21,152 bases of DNA from Jimgerdemannia flammicorona (taxonomy: Eukaryota; Mucoromycota; Endogonomycetes; Endogonales; Endogonaceae). The notes under the pieces are model-generated. The model worked only from the letters and a program-made list of their open reading frames with translations, made no database searches and was not told the DNA's origin. Positions 8,641 through 18,282 of the stretch are shown in pieces. The stretch spans positions 1-21,152 of the forward strand of contig RBNI01001722.1 in the NCBI GenBank assembly GCA_003990745.1, read 5' to 3'. Numbering within the stretch: the first letter of the stretch is position 1; every line of letters begins with the position of its first letter. A program made the translations under genes and the position numbers.

Positions 8641-9130
8641 GGTCATTCCAGGGAATAAGTTCAGGGACTTCTTCCTCTTTGGGTACTTCTTGTTCAGGAA
8701 CTTCTTGATCAGGAACTTCTTCTTCCTCAGATGATTCTTGTCCCCAAATTGCTTGCACTTCTGTAGTTTCAGTTACAGGTGTTTCTGGAACATGTCTGCA
8801 TTTCTTCTTCTTCTTTCTACACCCTGGGCAGGCTGTACCAGGTGATTTCCTTGTTTCCATGAATGCTCAGAACACTTGTGTCTCTTGAGACAGGTAGGGC
8901 ATCCTTTGATTTCTCCTGCAATAGCTCTAATGGTAATAGAGATGGTATTCTTGGCCCATATATTGTCTTCTGGTCTGTCATCTATCAGATTAATTTGGGC
9001 ATTGAGCCTGGGATCATTTTCATCTTCAGATTCTTCTTCCTCCTCTGTGGTAGACTCCTCACTGCTGGCATATTCTTCCTGAATAGTGACCTTCTTCTTC
9101 TTCTTCAATTGCTCATAGCTGGTCACCTTA
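8640..9130 (-). pseudogene. Acidic and Cys-cluster segment of the Gypsy polyprotein
   Basis: Just after the protease the minus strand encodes KKKKK, then a run of Glu/Ser/Asp (SSEESTTEEEEESEDEN), then CPTCLKRHKCSEH, a frameshift near 8860, and CPGCRKKKKKCRH, followed by a second acidic stretch with QEVPEQEVPKEEEVPEL repeats. The two Cys blocks (CxxC-x5-C and CxxC-x6-C) could form a small zinc-binding unit. Its placement after, not before, the protease separates it from the gag zinc knuckle. Function unknown; nucleic-acid or host-factor binding is only a guess. Confidence 0.5.
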
Positions 9131-9149
9131 ACTCTGTACTTCTTGCCTC

Positions 9150-9540
9150 AGTAGTCAAACTTGAGTACTTGTTGATCAATATCAACAACTGCATTCATTT
9201 TCTTCATCCAGTTGGTACCAAGAATCATATCATAGGTAACAGCTTTGGTGACAACAGCTTTTGGGATAGAGAACTGTGTCTCAGAGAAATGGTGATGTTT
9301 TGTACTTCTCTAAGGGGTTGAGTTTGGGCTCCATCTACTACTATGATGCTGAGGTTAGATGGTCCATAAATGGGCCATTAGAGGGTGTCCAGGAACCATT
9401 TGGCAATGACACAGATAGCTGCTTCTGTATCTATGAGGATTTTTACCTTTTGTCCTCCAATATCTCTATATAGGTAGGTGCTGACATGTCTTTCAGCTGC
9501 TTGGACAGAGATGGGAACTAATTCTTGCTGTGGAATTGGA
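9150..9540 (-). pseudogene. Aspartic protease of the minus-strand Gypsy element, active site mutated
   Basis: The reading VQAAERHVSTYLYRDIGGQKVKILI leads (in short blocks) into DTEAAICVIA at ~9402-9431, then a slip, then VTYDMILGTNWMKKMNAVV (~9190-9240). This matches the retropepsin pattern LIDTGA ... ILG..WL. The catalytic DTG triplet reads DTE (9431-9423): Gly to Glu by one G-to-A change, which should abolish activity. The enzyme would process Gag-Pol in the virus-like particle. Confidence 0.75.
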
Positions 9541-11320
9541 ACTCAGCCAGTGCTAGACCTGGTGGTTCTCAGTAATTTATTTCAGACTCCAGCTGGTGTC
9601 AGTTGTAGGAACTATAGGAGAGAGACTTCCATCTTGGCCTCTTGAATCTTTTGCCAGGCTTCATTGTAGATATCTCTAGGCATGGTTTTTGGGGTATACT
9701 TCTTCTTGGGCTTTGAAGCAGGTTCCCATTCTTTTTGTTACATTTCCTCATCCTCTAGTAGTAGTTCATTTGTCTCAGGGACAAAAGGTGAAGGAGTCTG
9801 GGGAGGTGTTTCTACTTGTTCCTCCTCATGTTCTTCATCTTCTTCTTAAATGATTCTTCTGCTGATATTTCTAGATGGCCTTCCTACAGGTCTCTTCCTT
9901 TTCTCTACTGGGTAGACTGTTTTTCAGATGGTAACCTTAGTAGGATATAAGTCTAGGTCACTATAGTCTTCACTGTTACTTGCTTTCTCAAAATCTTCAA
10001 CAGAATGGGCTTCAGTCTTCTTGTACTGAGTGTCATTCCTTCAGTTTGGTGGTTCTGAGTCTCTTCGGTCACTTCTTTTATTGTCACATTCAGTGGCATA
10101 GTGTCTGAATTGTCCATAGTAGAAGTATTGGACTTGAGCTCTGCCTTGGACAGGATATCTTCTTTCTTCTTGCTGATAATTTCTGTTATCTCTTGGTGGA
10201 TAACCTTGGCTCCTCTGTGGTGGATATTCTCTGTTGTCTTGATAGCTCTGATTTTTGTGTATAGTGAGTTTTTCAATTTGTCCAACCAATCAGTCCGACT
10301 TGGAGCTGAGGTCTTGGATTTCACTTCTGTTCTTCTTTCCCTCCTTAGTTGGTCTTCTTTCTTCAGATCTTTCTTGTCCTTGAAGGAGTCCTTGTAGGGC
10401 TTTGACCAGGATGTCTTCTTTATCTTCTTTCTTGTCATGATCACTCCAGATAGTTCCTTGTCTGACATCAAAAAATCCTTGGACTGCATCTACTTGCTCT
10501 TTAGACCTTCTGATGCCTAGGGTGCAGACATACTGGGCAATGTTTGGGGGAATTCCATTCATGAAGGTGATTGGACCTATGATGTCCTGATTGGTGGCAT
10601 TGAACCTGGCAGCATGTATTCTCTTCTAGATTCTTGTGAAGAAGGCTCTGGGCAATTCTCCAAGATTCATCTTCATCTCTATGATGGATTCTTGAGCCTT
10701 GTGGCAGGTTTCATTTCCTGCATATTTTTCAATGAGCCAGTGGACCATGACTACATATTCTAGCTCATAAGATATTGCTGCTTATATCTATCTTGTCAGT
10801 TCTGAATTTGGGTTATTTACTGTTCAGTGGAAAATTCCTCTAGCTGGTTCTCTGAGCTGAGCCTTGTAGATGGCAATTTTTCTTTCATCTGAGAGATTCC
10901 TCAGGGCTGTGATTCCTTTGATTCTATCAAGGAATTCTCTGGGGTCTTCTTCTAAGTATCCTGCAAAGGTTGGCAATGAGGTGGTTATTTCATCATCACT
11001 TTCTTCTGATTCTGGTTTAGGTTTGGATTCTGATTCTGATTTACTTTCTGAACTGTCACTGGAGATGGGGGTGCTTGGATATCCTGAGGATGGTGTTCTG
11101 GACCTTGGATGAAGTGGAATGAGCCTAGGTATTTTTGTGGGAGCTACTTTCAACTCTGCAAGGGGTTGTGATAAAGGTTCTATTAGTGAGATTGATGGGA
11201 CTGATATGGGGTATCTGGCTGTAAGATCTTGGGCTTATGTAATAAGATCTACTAGTTCTTATACAAGTTCTTCAAAATCTCTAGCAGGCTAGAGACTCTC
11301 AAGGAACAGCTCATAGATCT
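9540..11320 (-). pseudogene. Gag of the minus-strand Gypsy element
   Basis: N-terminal part is missing beyond ~11,320. A Ser/Glu/Lys-rich stretch precedes LPTFAGYLEEDPREFLDRI (~10,920-10,985), a typical Gag capsid start, followed by ALRNLSDERKIAIYKAQL. Further on is FMNGIPPNIAQYVCTLGI (~10,510-10,560), then a basic, Gln/Arg-rich region. The zinc knuckle at ~10,084-10,133 reads YFYYGQFRHYATEC: the CxxCx4Hx4C pattern with the first two Cys now Tyr, each a single G-to-A change. KRKRPVGRPSRN at ~9866-9906 resembles an AT-hook. Readings are split over frames by several slips. Gag would form the particle and bind the element RNA. Confidence 0.7.
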
Positions 11321-13571
11321 GTTAAACAAAGGTCTCAGATATCTATCAAAATTACTATATAGTATACTAATTCTCTTTATCTATAAGACAAATAGAAGCC
11401 TTTGTATATATATTGATTACTAAATACTCAATATGATATCTATTAAGAACTGATATATACTCCTACAAATTAATAAACTACTTAATTAAGTATATAATAC
11501 TAAAATCTTTTACTTATTAATCTCATATTAGAATATTACTAAATTTGTATTATGAAAGAAAATATTCTAAAGATAGTATTTTAAATAAGATTTAGATATT
11601 ACAAATTCTGTATAATGTCTTTTAGACTCACTAATATACTAGTAATCTCTAGATACTAATAAATGACATATTTCAAAAATATGTTAAAGTATTCATTCTA
11701 ATATACTTGAATAATATTCTAGTATATAGTATAGATAGCACTACTTACTAACAATATCTACAGATGGTTTTTTGACATACTCTGAGAATATAAGCTCCCA
11801 GCAAAAGGAAGAAGTATTACTTCTTCAAGAAGGAAATTAAATATCTAGGATATATTGTCTTAGTAAATAGTATTGCCATCAACTTCAAAAAGACTGAAGC
11901 AATCTACAATTAACCTATTCTGAAGACCCTTAAGTCCTTTTAAGGATTCAATAGATTAGCTAGATACTACTGAAGATTTATTTAAGAATTCTCAGTAATC
12001 ACTTCTCTACTTATAAGTCTTTATAAGAAGAGAACTAATATCAAAAATATATAGACAAAAAAATATACTATAGTAATAAATATCCTTAAAAGAATACTGA
12101 CTGATATACTAATTCTGATCAGTTCAGACCTTATAGAATTTTTTACTATTACTATAGATACTTTAAACATTACTATTAAAGCTATATTGATCCAGTATGA
12201 ATACTTAGTTATATATCTATCTCAGAAGCTAAATGAGTATAAAAAGAACTATACAATATAAGATAAGAAACTTCTTACTATTATTTGATCACTATAATTA
12301 TAGAGATATTTTTCTCTTAGTAAGAAATTTATCTTATAGATAGATTATTAAGCTCTGTAATATATTTAGACACAACTAATCTTTATAAAAAGACAAGTAT
12401 AATAGATACAGATTATTATACTCATCAATATTGAAATCAAGTATATTATTAGTATCAAGAATAAAGTAGCTAATGTACTTTCCTAAAGTACTTAGAAGAA
12501 TGATCTCATTGTAATTAGTAATATCACTATTAGCCTATTTGAAAAAATTAAAAAAGAGTATATCAAAAATATCAATATACAAGAAATTGCTAAATAAATT
12601 CTTAAAAAAGATAATAATATCATAAAGAAGGTATATAAGAATATCTCTATTCAAAACAGATATATATATCTTAATAATATAAGAATTTGAATTTCTGATA
12701 TCTTTATCTATCTGCAAATTCTATAAGAATTATATGACATATCTATAGCTAGTTATAGTATTTGACAAGATATATCAATATATTGCCTAAGATTTCTACT
12801 GACCTAAAATAATAGCTGATATTAAGAACTATATTATATCTTGTAATATTTGCCAAAGATATAAGTCTAGCAACTAAGCTCTGATAGAAATACTATAGTT
12901 ACTATTAATTCTCACCTGAAATTAAGACCTCATCAGAATGAACTTTATTGTCTAACTTCTAAAAATGAAGATAAGAAGAGATATAATCATTGTCTCTATA
13001 AATTACCTCAGAAAATAGACTTATTTTGTTATAATAACTACTAATATAACAGCTCTAGAAATAATATAATTATTTATTAATAATATTTTCTATCTCTATG
13101 AGTTACTATTAGCAATTATCTCTAATAGAGATGTAAAATTTACAAGTAACTTTTGATAAGTGCTCTTCAAAGAACTAGGAGTATAACTTAAGTTATCTAC
13201 TGCCTATCACTTATAAACAGATAGCTAAACAGAACAAACTAATTGAACTCTAAAGTAGATATTTAGTATTTACTATAGCTGTAAGCAGAATAATTGAGAT
13301 GAAAAACTAACCCTAGCTGAATTTAAATATAATAACAGTATAAGTATAAGTATAAAAATGACCTCATTCTATCTGAAATATAGATAATACTTCTAAATCC
13401 CCATAACCATCACATTAGTAATAGTATCAGTAGTATAAGAAGTTACTAATATATACTAAATAAGGTACTATCTAGTAAGTATATAATGCTCTCATAGAAG
13501 TGCAAAGAGCACAAGTAATATATTATAACATACTAACTTAATAGAGGTAAATTCCAAGGTTGGGGCTACTA
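11321..13571 (+). pseudogene. Heavily decayed plus-strand Gypsy pol (RT, RNase H, integrase)
   Basis: A plus-strand pol, 5'-truncated at the head-on junction, with stops every few codons and strong AT bias. RT: the VDYR.LN..TIKN equivalent at ~11,410-11,470, FCIMSFRLTN (~11,600) and YLNNILVYS at 11,704-11,730, where the catalytic YLDD has become YLNN. Connection: KYLGYIVL and GFNRLARYY.RFI.EFS (~11,835-12,000). RNase H: ~12,090-12,500 including IKAILIQYEYLVIYLSQKLN and KNYTIQDKKLLTII. Integrase zinc end: DFY.PK...YIISCNICQRYKS (~12,790-12,870); core at ~12,940-13,240 with NRDVKFTSN and TAYHLQTDS.TEQTN. It runs into a polypurine-like tract and LTR copy B. Confidence 0.75.
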
Positions 13572-14253
13572 TTTAGATTGACTTGAGCCCTTAGTTACTT
13601 TATCAAAAGTGCCAAAATATTTAGTAGTTTTACTACTTCATATAATATAGATGATTTTAACAGTATTTCCTAATTTAGTAATCTGATATAGTATAATGAT
13701 TTTGGTAGACTTTTCTTGAGCAAGTGAATTTTCCTAAGTTGGCAAATCTTTCTAATAATTTAGTAGTTCTCCTTCTTTAAATAAGTTATATAATGAGGGC
13801 AGTTTTCTTATATGTGATTTCTATATAATAATCTTGGTCTTAGTGTTATATAGACAATTTAGTAGACTTTCTTATTGAGTAGATAATTTAAGTGATATAG
13901 ATTCTTTCTAAATTAGCAGACTTCTGGCTTTATCTAATAAGTATACTAAAATATAATAGGCTTCTCTTTTGGTTTATCTGGCAAGTAGACCAAAAATATA
14001 ATAGACTTCTTTTTATTAAAAAGTAGACTAGAATGAAAAAGAATATCAAGCTTACAATCTTCTAAAAGTGACTTTAGAGTAGGCATTTCTTCTAAGTATT
14101 ATAATTCTTTCTGGATTAAGTAGTTCTTAATAGATATTTCTTAAAGTGTAGTAAGTAGACTTGTTTTTTATGTTTTGATTTTAATTTCAGACTGAGATTT
14201 ATTTACTTTTATCTCTAAAGTATTTTATATAGTTATAATTGCTATCTAGTTAC
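13572..14253 (+). repeat. LTR copy B, shorter and decayed
   Basis: Same orientation as LTR A. It starts TTTAGATTGACTTGAGCCC where A starts TGTAGATTGGCTTGAGCCC, and ends GCTATCTAGTTAC at 14,253, eight or nine bases short of the CTACA end expected from A. The poly(T) of the next element stands at that point. At ~680 bp it is about half the length of A, lacking the 108-bp duplication and other modules. It follows the plus-strand integrase, so it is the 3' LTR of that element. Confidence 0.65.
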
Positions 14254-14298
14254 TTTTTTTTTTTTTTTTTTTTTTTTATAGTCACTTGGACTCCGCCT
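14254..14298 (-). repeat. Terminal motif and poly(A), minus strand (copy d)
   Basis: 24 T at 14,254-14,277 on the plus strand is a poly(A) tail on the minus strand, preceded by GGCGGAGTCCAAGTGACTAT. This copy retains a CpG in GGCGGAG that the other copies have lost, so it may be close to the ancestral tail. Confidence 0.8.
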
Positions 14299-14339
14299 TT
14301 ATTACCTGTCTATGAATAAGTATACATCATCACCACCAA

Positions 14340-15391
14340 CTACCCAATCCCTATAGGGGGGTTCCTCCCCACCTCCTCATGAATAAAAATCACTCTGTTG
14401 CCCTTCTTGTCATAGAGCTTAGATTGGATTCTGGTACCTTCAGTAATAGGGTAGAATTCAGACTCCTTATAGTATTCTTCATCATCAGTATCACCAATCT
14501 CCTCAATGACCACTGCATTGGTTTGTTCTCTGGTTCTGGTAATATTGCTTAGTTGGGCTTTATGTCTTATCTCAGTTATATAACTCTTTACATAGTGGCC
14601 TTCTTCTCTATATCTGAAGTATATAATATTGCATTCTTCTATACTAACTACAAATCTCTGTACTGGTCTCCTGTTGGTGCTTCAGACTTCTCTAATAACA
14701 TCATCAAGATATACAGTCATCTCAACAAACTGCTTGGTAAGTTCCTTCACTGGATCAGCTTTGGCTATTTTGGAGATATATAAGTGGAGATAGTTGTCTG
14801 TTAATAACTGTAGTGAGTATAATACTGGTTGGCTTTTATAGCTTCATCTTAATGCCAGTTATTTTCTCCATTGAGTGTTTGACAGGGTATCTGGTAGTCC
14901 AATATCTCTGTATAAAGACAACTTTTTAGTCAAGAGTCAGAGCAGCTGGGATAGACTAGATTGCTAGGACAATTTCAGAGTGAACTCCTTTGAGGAAGAT
15001 TGGATTAGCTATTTATTCCTTGAGGGCATTATCATAGCTAGCCAAGATAATCTGGTGGCAGATTCAAATGTAAAATAAGTTGGGATCTTCACTGAGTCTC
15101 TGGCAGATAGTATTGAGTTGATCCTTGAGAGCTTGCTTGATCTCTTCAGTATAGTATATAATTCTGAGGAAGTTCTTCATATTGGTAAGTTTGGCTGCAT
15201 CAGCATCAACAATGGTAGCTATATTGAACTTGTCTCTGGTAGATCCTCTGAGGCTGATAGGTAGGAGGGCCAATTGTGCATCTATAGTGAGGGCTCATAT
15301 ATATAGTAGCAAATTGTTCAAAATCTTCAATGAAGGTCAGGATTGACTCTTCAGTAGTATATCCATAGAATGTGAAGAAATGCATTTCCAT
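14340..15391 (-). pseudogene. Gag-like protein with CCHC-type zinc knuckle
   Basis: Minus-strand reading from an ATG near 15,388 (MEMHFFTFYGYTTEESI) to TAG at 14,340-14,342, with one early frame slip (~15,290) and scattered stops. N-terminal FYGYTTEES...FIEDFEQFA resembles the F.G...E....F...E.FA start of retrotransposon Gag. ALLPISLRGSTRDKFNIATI and LKDQLNTICQRLSEDPNLFY are capsid-like helices. EECNIIYFRYREEGHYVKSY (~14,590-14,645) has CCHC spacing with Cys positions now Tyr. The C-terminus is acidic, then KLYDKKGNRVIFIHEEVG and GIG-stop. It probably binds the element RNA. Related to Gag, or to gag-like ORF1 proteins of LINEs; I cannot tell which. Confidence 0.6.
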
Positions 15392-16012
15392 CTTATCTTA
15401 AATTCTTACAGAGATAACTCTTGTAGTCAGGATAGTTATTGTGGTAGTTGTTTATTTTTCAGCTTGAAAGTGAGGGATTTGTCTTAAATTATCAGTCAAT
15501 AGGTACCAAGTTGTTATATAGTAGTTGCTGAGTCCTTCAAATATATCAGATTCTCTTCAAGATATATCTCTTAGACTAACCACAAGTTTGTTATAAGTAA
15601 GTTCTTATTGGAGTACCTTCTCAAGATCTTATAGTCCTCAAAATTCTTATCTTTAAACTATCTTATTATCTCTTAGATTTCTTGTGTGGAATTGAGTATA
15701 AGTGAACTGAAACTGACTTTATTTTAAAGGAAATAAGAGGAGTATTCATACAAAATATAATTCAATAGTTGCTAAGTTATAAAGCTAAATATAAATTCCA
15801 ATAACTAAATAAAATACTAGAACATAGAAAACTATAGTTGTAAGTATAAATTCAAGTATCTGTACAAATAGTTGCACAAGTTTAGAATGTCAGTAGATTT
15901 CAGTAGTACAGGGAAAGAGTGCCTAAAGATTCAGATGTTATAGAAAAAGAATACTAATAGAATTCAGTTATATAGAAAAAGGATACTAAAAGATTTCAGT
16001 ATTACTAAAAAC

Positions 16013-16810
16013 TTAGAGTAAAATATTTAGGACCATGGGGACTTCATCTTCATCACTATTAGAGGTCAGAATGTTCTTAAAGGAAATGAGGTCTATAAAT
16101 ATTTTGTCTATTTCATATATATCATGTAGGATAATGTCATTGCCAGTGATGTTATTATGTTCAGTGATAGGGAGATCAAGGAGGTCTGGGGCTCTCCAAT
16201 CTATGAGGTTCTCTTCCACAAAATAAGAAATAAATGTGAAGTCTTGGAGAGGTCTAACCTGGATGCTGGGATCTTGGAATGCTGAGATAAATCCTTATAA
16301 GAATTAATCTGAATTGTCCTGAAGGATGGGATTCCAGAACTCTTCTATCTCATCACTATTGAGGGTGATAGTAGACTGAGCTTCCATAGCCACTATGGTC
16401 TCCAGTGTATTGGTACAGCAGACTGATAGTTCCTTGAAGTCTGAGATTCTAATATACTCCAAGTTGAGGATTGACTATAATGTATACCTGAAGACCTGAT
16501 GAATCTTTTTAGTTGTTCTTATTTCACATATATCTATAGAAGTAGTATCTTGTATTTCTTGGAAACTGGCTTAAGGGAATTCCCAGCAGAGGAGATTTTT
16601 TATTTTATATTCTTACTATATCTAAAGGTATTCAGTGGCAATAGTGATCCTTATTTCTATTTCATGGTAGTAGAGAATATAATAATAAGAGTCACTAGTA
16701 TCCAGGTTAAGACTAGGAGTCCTTTTTGTGCAGGTTCTCATGGCTCTTCTGATGTCTTAGAATATCCTTTCTTGGACTGAGGGGCCTTGGTGATTTCTGG
16801 ACCTTGAGGT
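16013..16810 (-). pseudogene. Unrecognised ORF of the poly(A) element
   Basis: Minus-strand frame with few stops between ~16,450 and 16,016. Stretches include ISDFKELSVCC, NTLETIVAMEAQSTITLNS, DEIEEFWNPILQDNS, FISAFQDPSIQVRPLQDFTF, DWRAPDLLDLPITEH and SNSDEDEVPMVLN. A basic piece farther upstream (ITKAPQSKKGYSKTSEEP, ~16,740-16,790) may belong to it. The protein is acidic, without signal peptide, membrane segment or recognised catalytic motif. It lies upstream of the gag-like ORF in the same direction with ~600 nt between, so it could be the N-terminal part of the same polyprotein. Confidence 0.4.
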
Positions 16811-16900
16811 TTGGTAAGCAGCAGATATTTGTTTATAATAAGTCTTTTGAACTATTTCTGTGAGCCTTGTTTGGGTTGCTGCTACTGTAGTTTCTTAATC

Positions 16901-17463
16901 CTTCTTTTATATTTCTTGAGATATCTGTCTTATAGTCATGATAACTCATGATTAGTCATTATTACTCATCTTGTAGTCTGGGTGAGTCATACCATATGAT
17001 CTTCTTATACTCTGATCTGGTGGCTTATAAGAAAAGGCTGTTTTCTGTGATAATATTTTCATTTTGAGATCACTGTTACAATATACTTAAAATATATCCC
17101 CACAAAGTATATAATTACTGATTCACTTATAAAAGCTCTTTCAAAGTCAAAATTCAAGCAGTATATTAAAGAAATAGATTTTATGAGCAGTATATCAGTA
17201 TTTGATTAATTATAGAATACTTTTCAGACTATAAAAAGTCTCCTTATCATACTATATTTACTTATATATATTGATATCTCTTATCTATAAGCATATTATA
17301 TATATTATATTTTGTAGATATTTTAAATATTATGAGTATTTTAGAATATTTTTCAACTCTTAGATATAGGATTTTATAGTTTTTTAGAATATGTAGTTCT
17401 AGTTTTTATATATAATATATTACTTTTATTCTAGTTTATATATTTTTTTTACTGCTAAATTAT

Positions 17464-17465
<2 letters not shown>
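16901..17465. other. AT-rich stretch without recognisable gene
   Basis: Mostly A/T with short ORFs only. At ~16,940-16,990 there are several TGACT/AGTCA and ACTCAT words in a small region. I see no terminal repeat, RT motif or RNA gene. It may hold the 5' end of the poly(A) element. Confidence 0.5.

Positions 17466-17515
<50 letters not shown>
17466..17515 (-). repeat. 50-base poly(T) tract (poly(A) on the minus strand)
   Basis: 50 uninterrupted T. If it is a retroelement tail, the element lies to its right on the minus strand, but the next bases do not show the GGAGTCC terminal motif. It may be a tail whose body has decayed beyond recognition, or a replication-slippage tract. Confidence 0.7.
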
Positions 17516-17516
<1 letters not shown>

Positions 17517-18282
17517 AGATTATATATTATATATTTTATTAAGCAGAAGTATTAAGATAATAACTCAATATATCAATATATATATAATTATACTATTTTA
17601 TCAGTTTTATATATATTATTTATTAGTAATACATAAAATATATAACTTATATAACTTCAATAAAATTGCCTCTCTTTTACAACAAATAGTTATCTATATA
17701 TTTAATAAATATTTTATCTTTTATAATTATTAAAATTCCTAAACTATTATATAATTTGATTTATTAAAATATATATTTTAATAAAATAATTAGTTTAATA
17801 TATAATATTAATTTGTTAAAATATTTAGAAAGATTTATAATTCAAATATATATTAACTAGAGTTTATATAATAGTTAATCAAATAATTTTAAAATATAAT
17901 ATAGCTTTCTATTTCCAAACTAATTGATAAATTTTATAAGATTGATATTTTCTAATTTATTTTTATTTTTAATATTTTAAATTAAAAATTAATTTAAATT
18001 TATTAAATTATTAATTATAGTAAATAATAAATAATAACTATATATTAAATAAAAATATTATAAATTTATTTATAATAATATATAATAATTAAATATATTA
18101 AAACTATCTAAGCTAATATTAAGTTATTATAATATAAAGATCAAAAGCTACAAATCTATCAATAAGTAAATATTACTATAAAATATAATAGTTTATTTAT
18201 CTAAACACTTATTATATTTAACATAATAAATATATTTATTTAAATCTTCCTATCAAATTCACTATACATCTGAACTTATATT
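17516..18282. other. Extremely AT-rich, gene-free stretch
   Basis: Long runs of TATATTA/AATAAT words with no CpG and hardly any G or C. No ORF of note and no recognisable transposon motif. It ends abruptly at the stop codon of the small ORF at 18,283. Confidence 0.75.

Larger units (their letters stand above)
3995..11320 (-). mobile_element. Ty3/Gypsy retrotransposon body encoding a dUTPase-like domain (decayed, 5'-truncated)
   Basis: Minus-strand internal region of an LTR retrotransposon with domains in coding order: gag, protease, Cys-rich acidic spacer, dUTPase-like, RT, RNase H, integrase, C-terminal tail. RT-RNaseH-IN order defines Ty3/Gypsy rather than Copia. Each domain is readable for tens to a hundred residues between stops or single-base slips. 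The 5' end (gag N-terminus, leader, primer site and 5' LTR) is missing: the reading stops at ~11,320 where a plus-strand Gypsy pol begins head-on. Two spacers in this body (6790-7425 and 7810-8640) keep open, domain-like stretches that I cannot name. CpG is almost absent throughout. Confidence 0.8.
14254..16900 (-). mobile_element. Gag-bearing poly(A) retroelement lacking a visible RT
   Basis: Minus-strand element defined on its 3' side by the poly(A) tail and terminal motif. It carries a gag-like ORF with a CCHC-type box ending ~40 nt before the tail motif, and a second unrecognised ORF upstream. I find no RT, endonuclease or integrase motifs in either strand of this stretch. The last ~110 nt resemble the end of the LINE at 274-2174, and the last codons match the fragment at 1-192. 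The 5' end is not marked; 16,900 is only where readable sequence fades. It could be a non-autonomous family driven by the LINE, or an internal-deletion product joining a LINE ORF1 to its 3' end. Confidence 0.6.

Noticed and set aside
8863..9321. Plus-strand 152-residue ORF
   Set aside because: Antisense to the protease and Cys-cluster part of the minus-strand Gypsy, where clear domain motifs are readable.
2464..14253. A single full-length plus-strand Gypsy element between LTR A and LTR B
   Set aside because: The sequence directly left of LTR A is itself a pol 3' end, and most of the interior is a minus-strand element, so A is better read as a 3' LTR of another copy.
17000..18282. Centromere or replication origin
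   Set aside because: AT-richness alone is not evidence, and decayed transposons explain it equally well.
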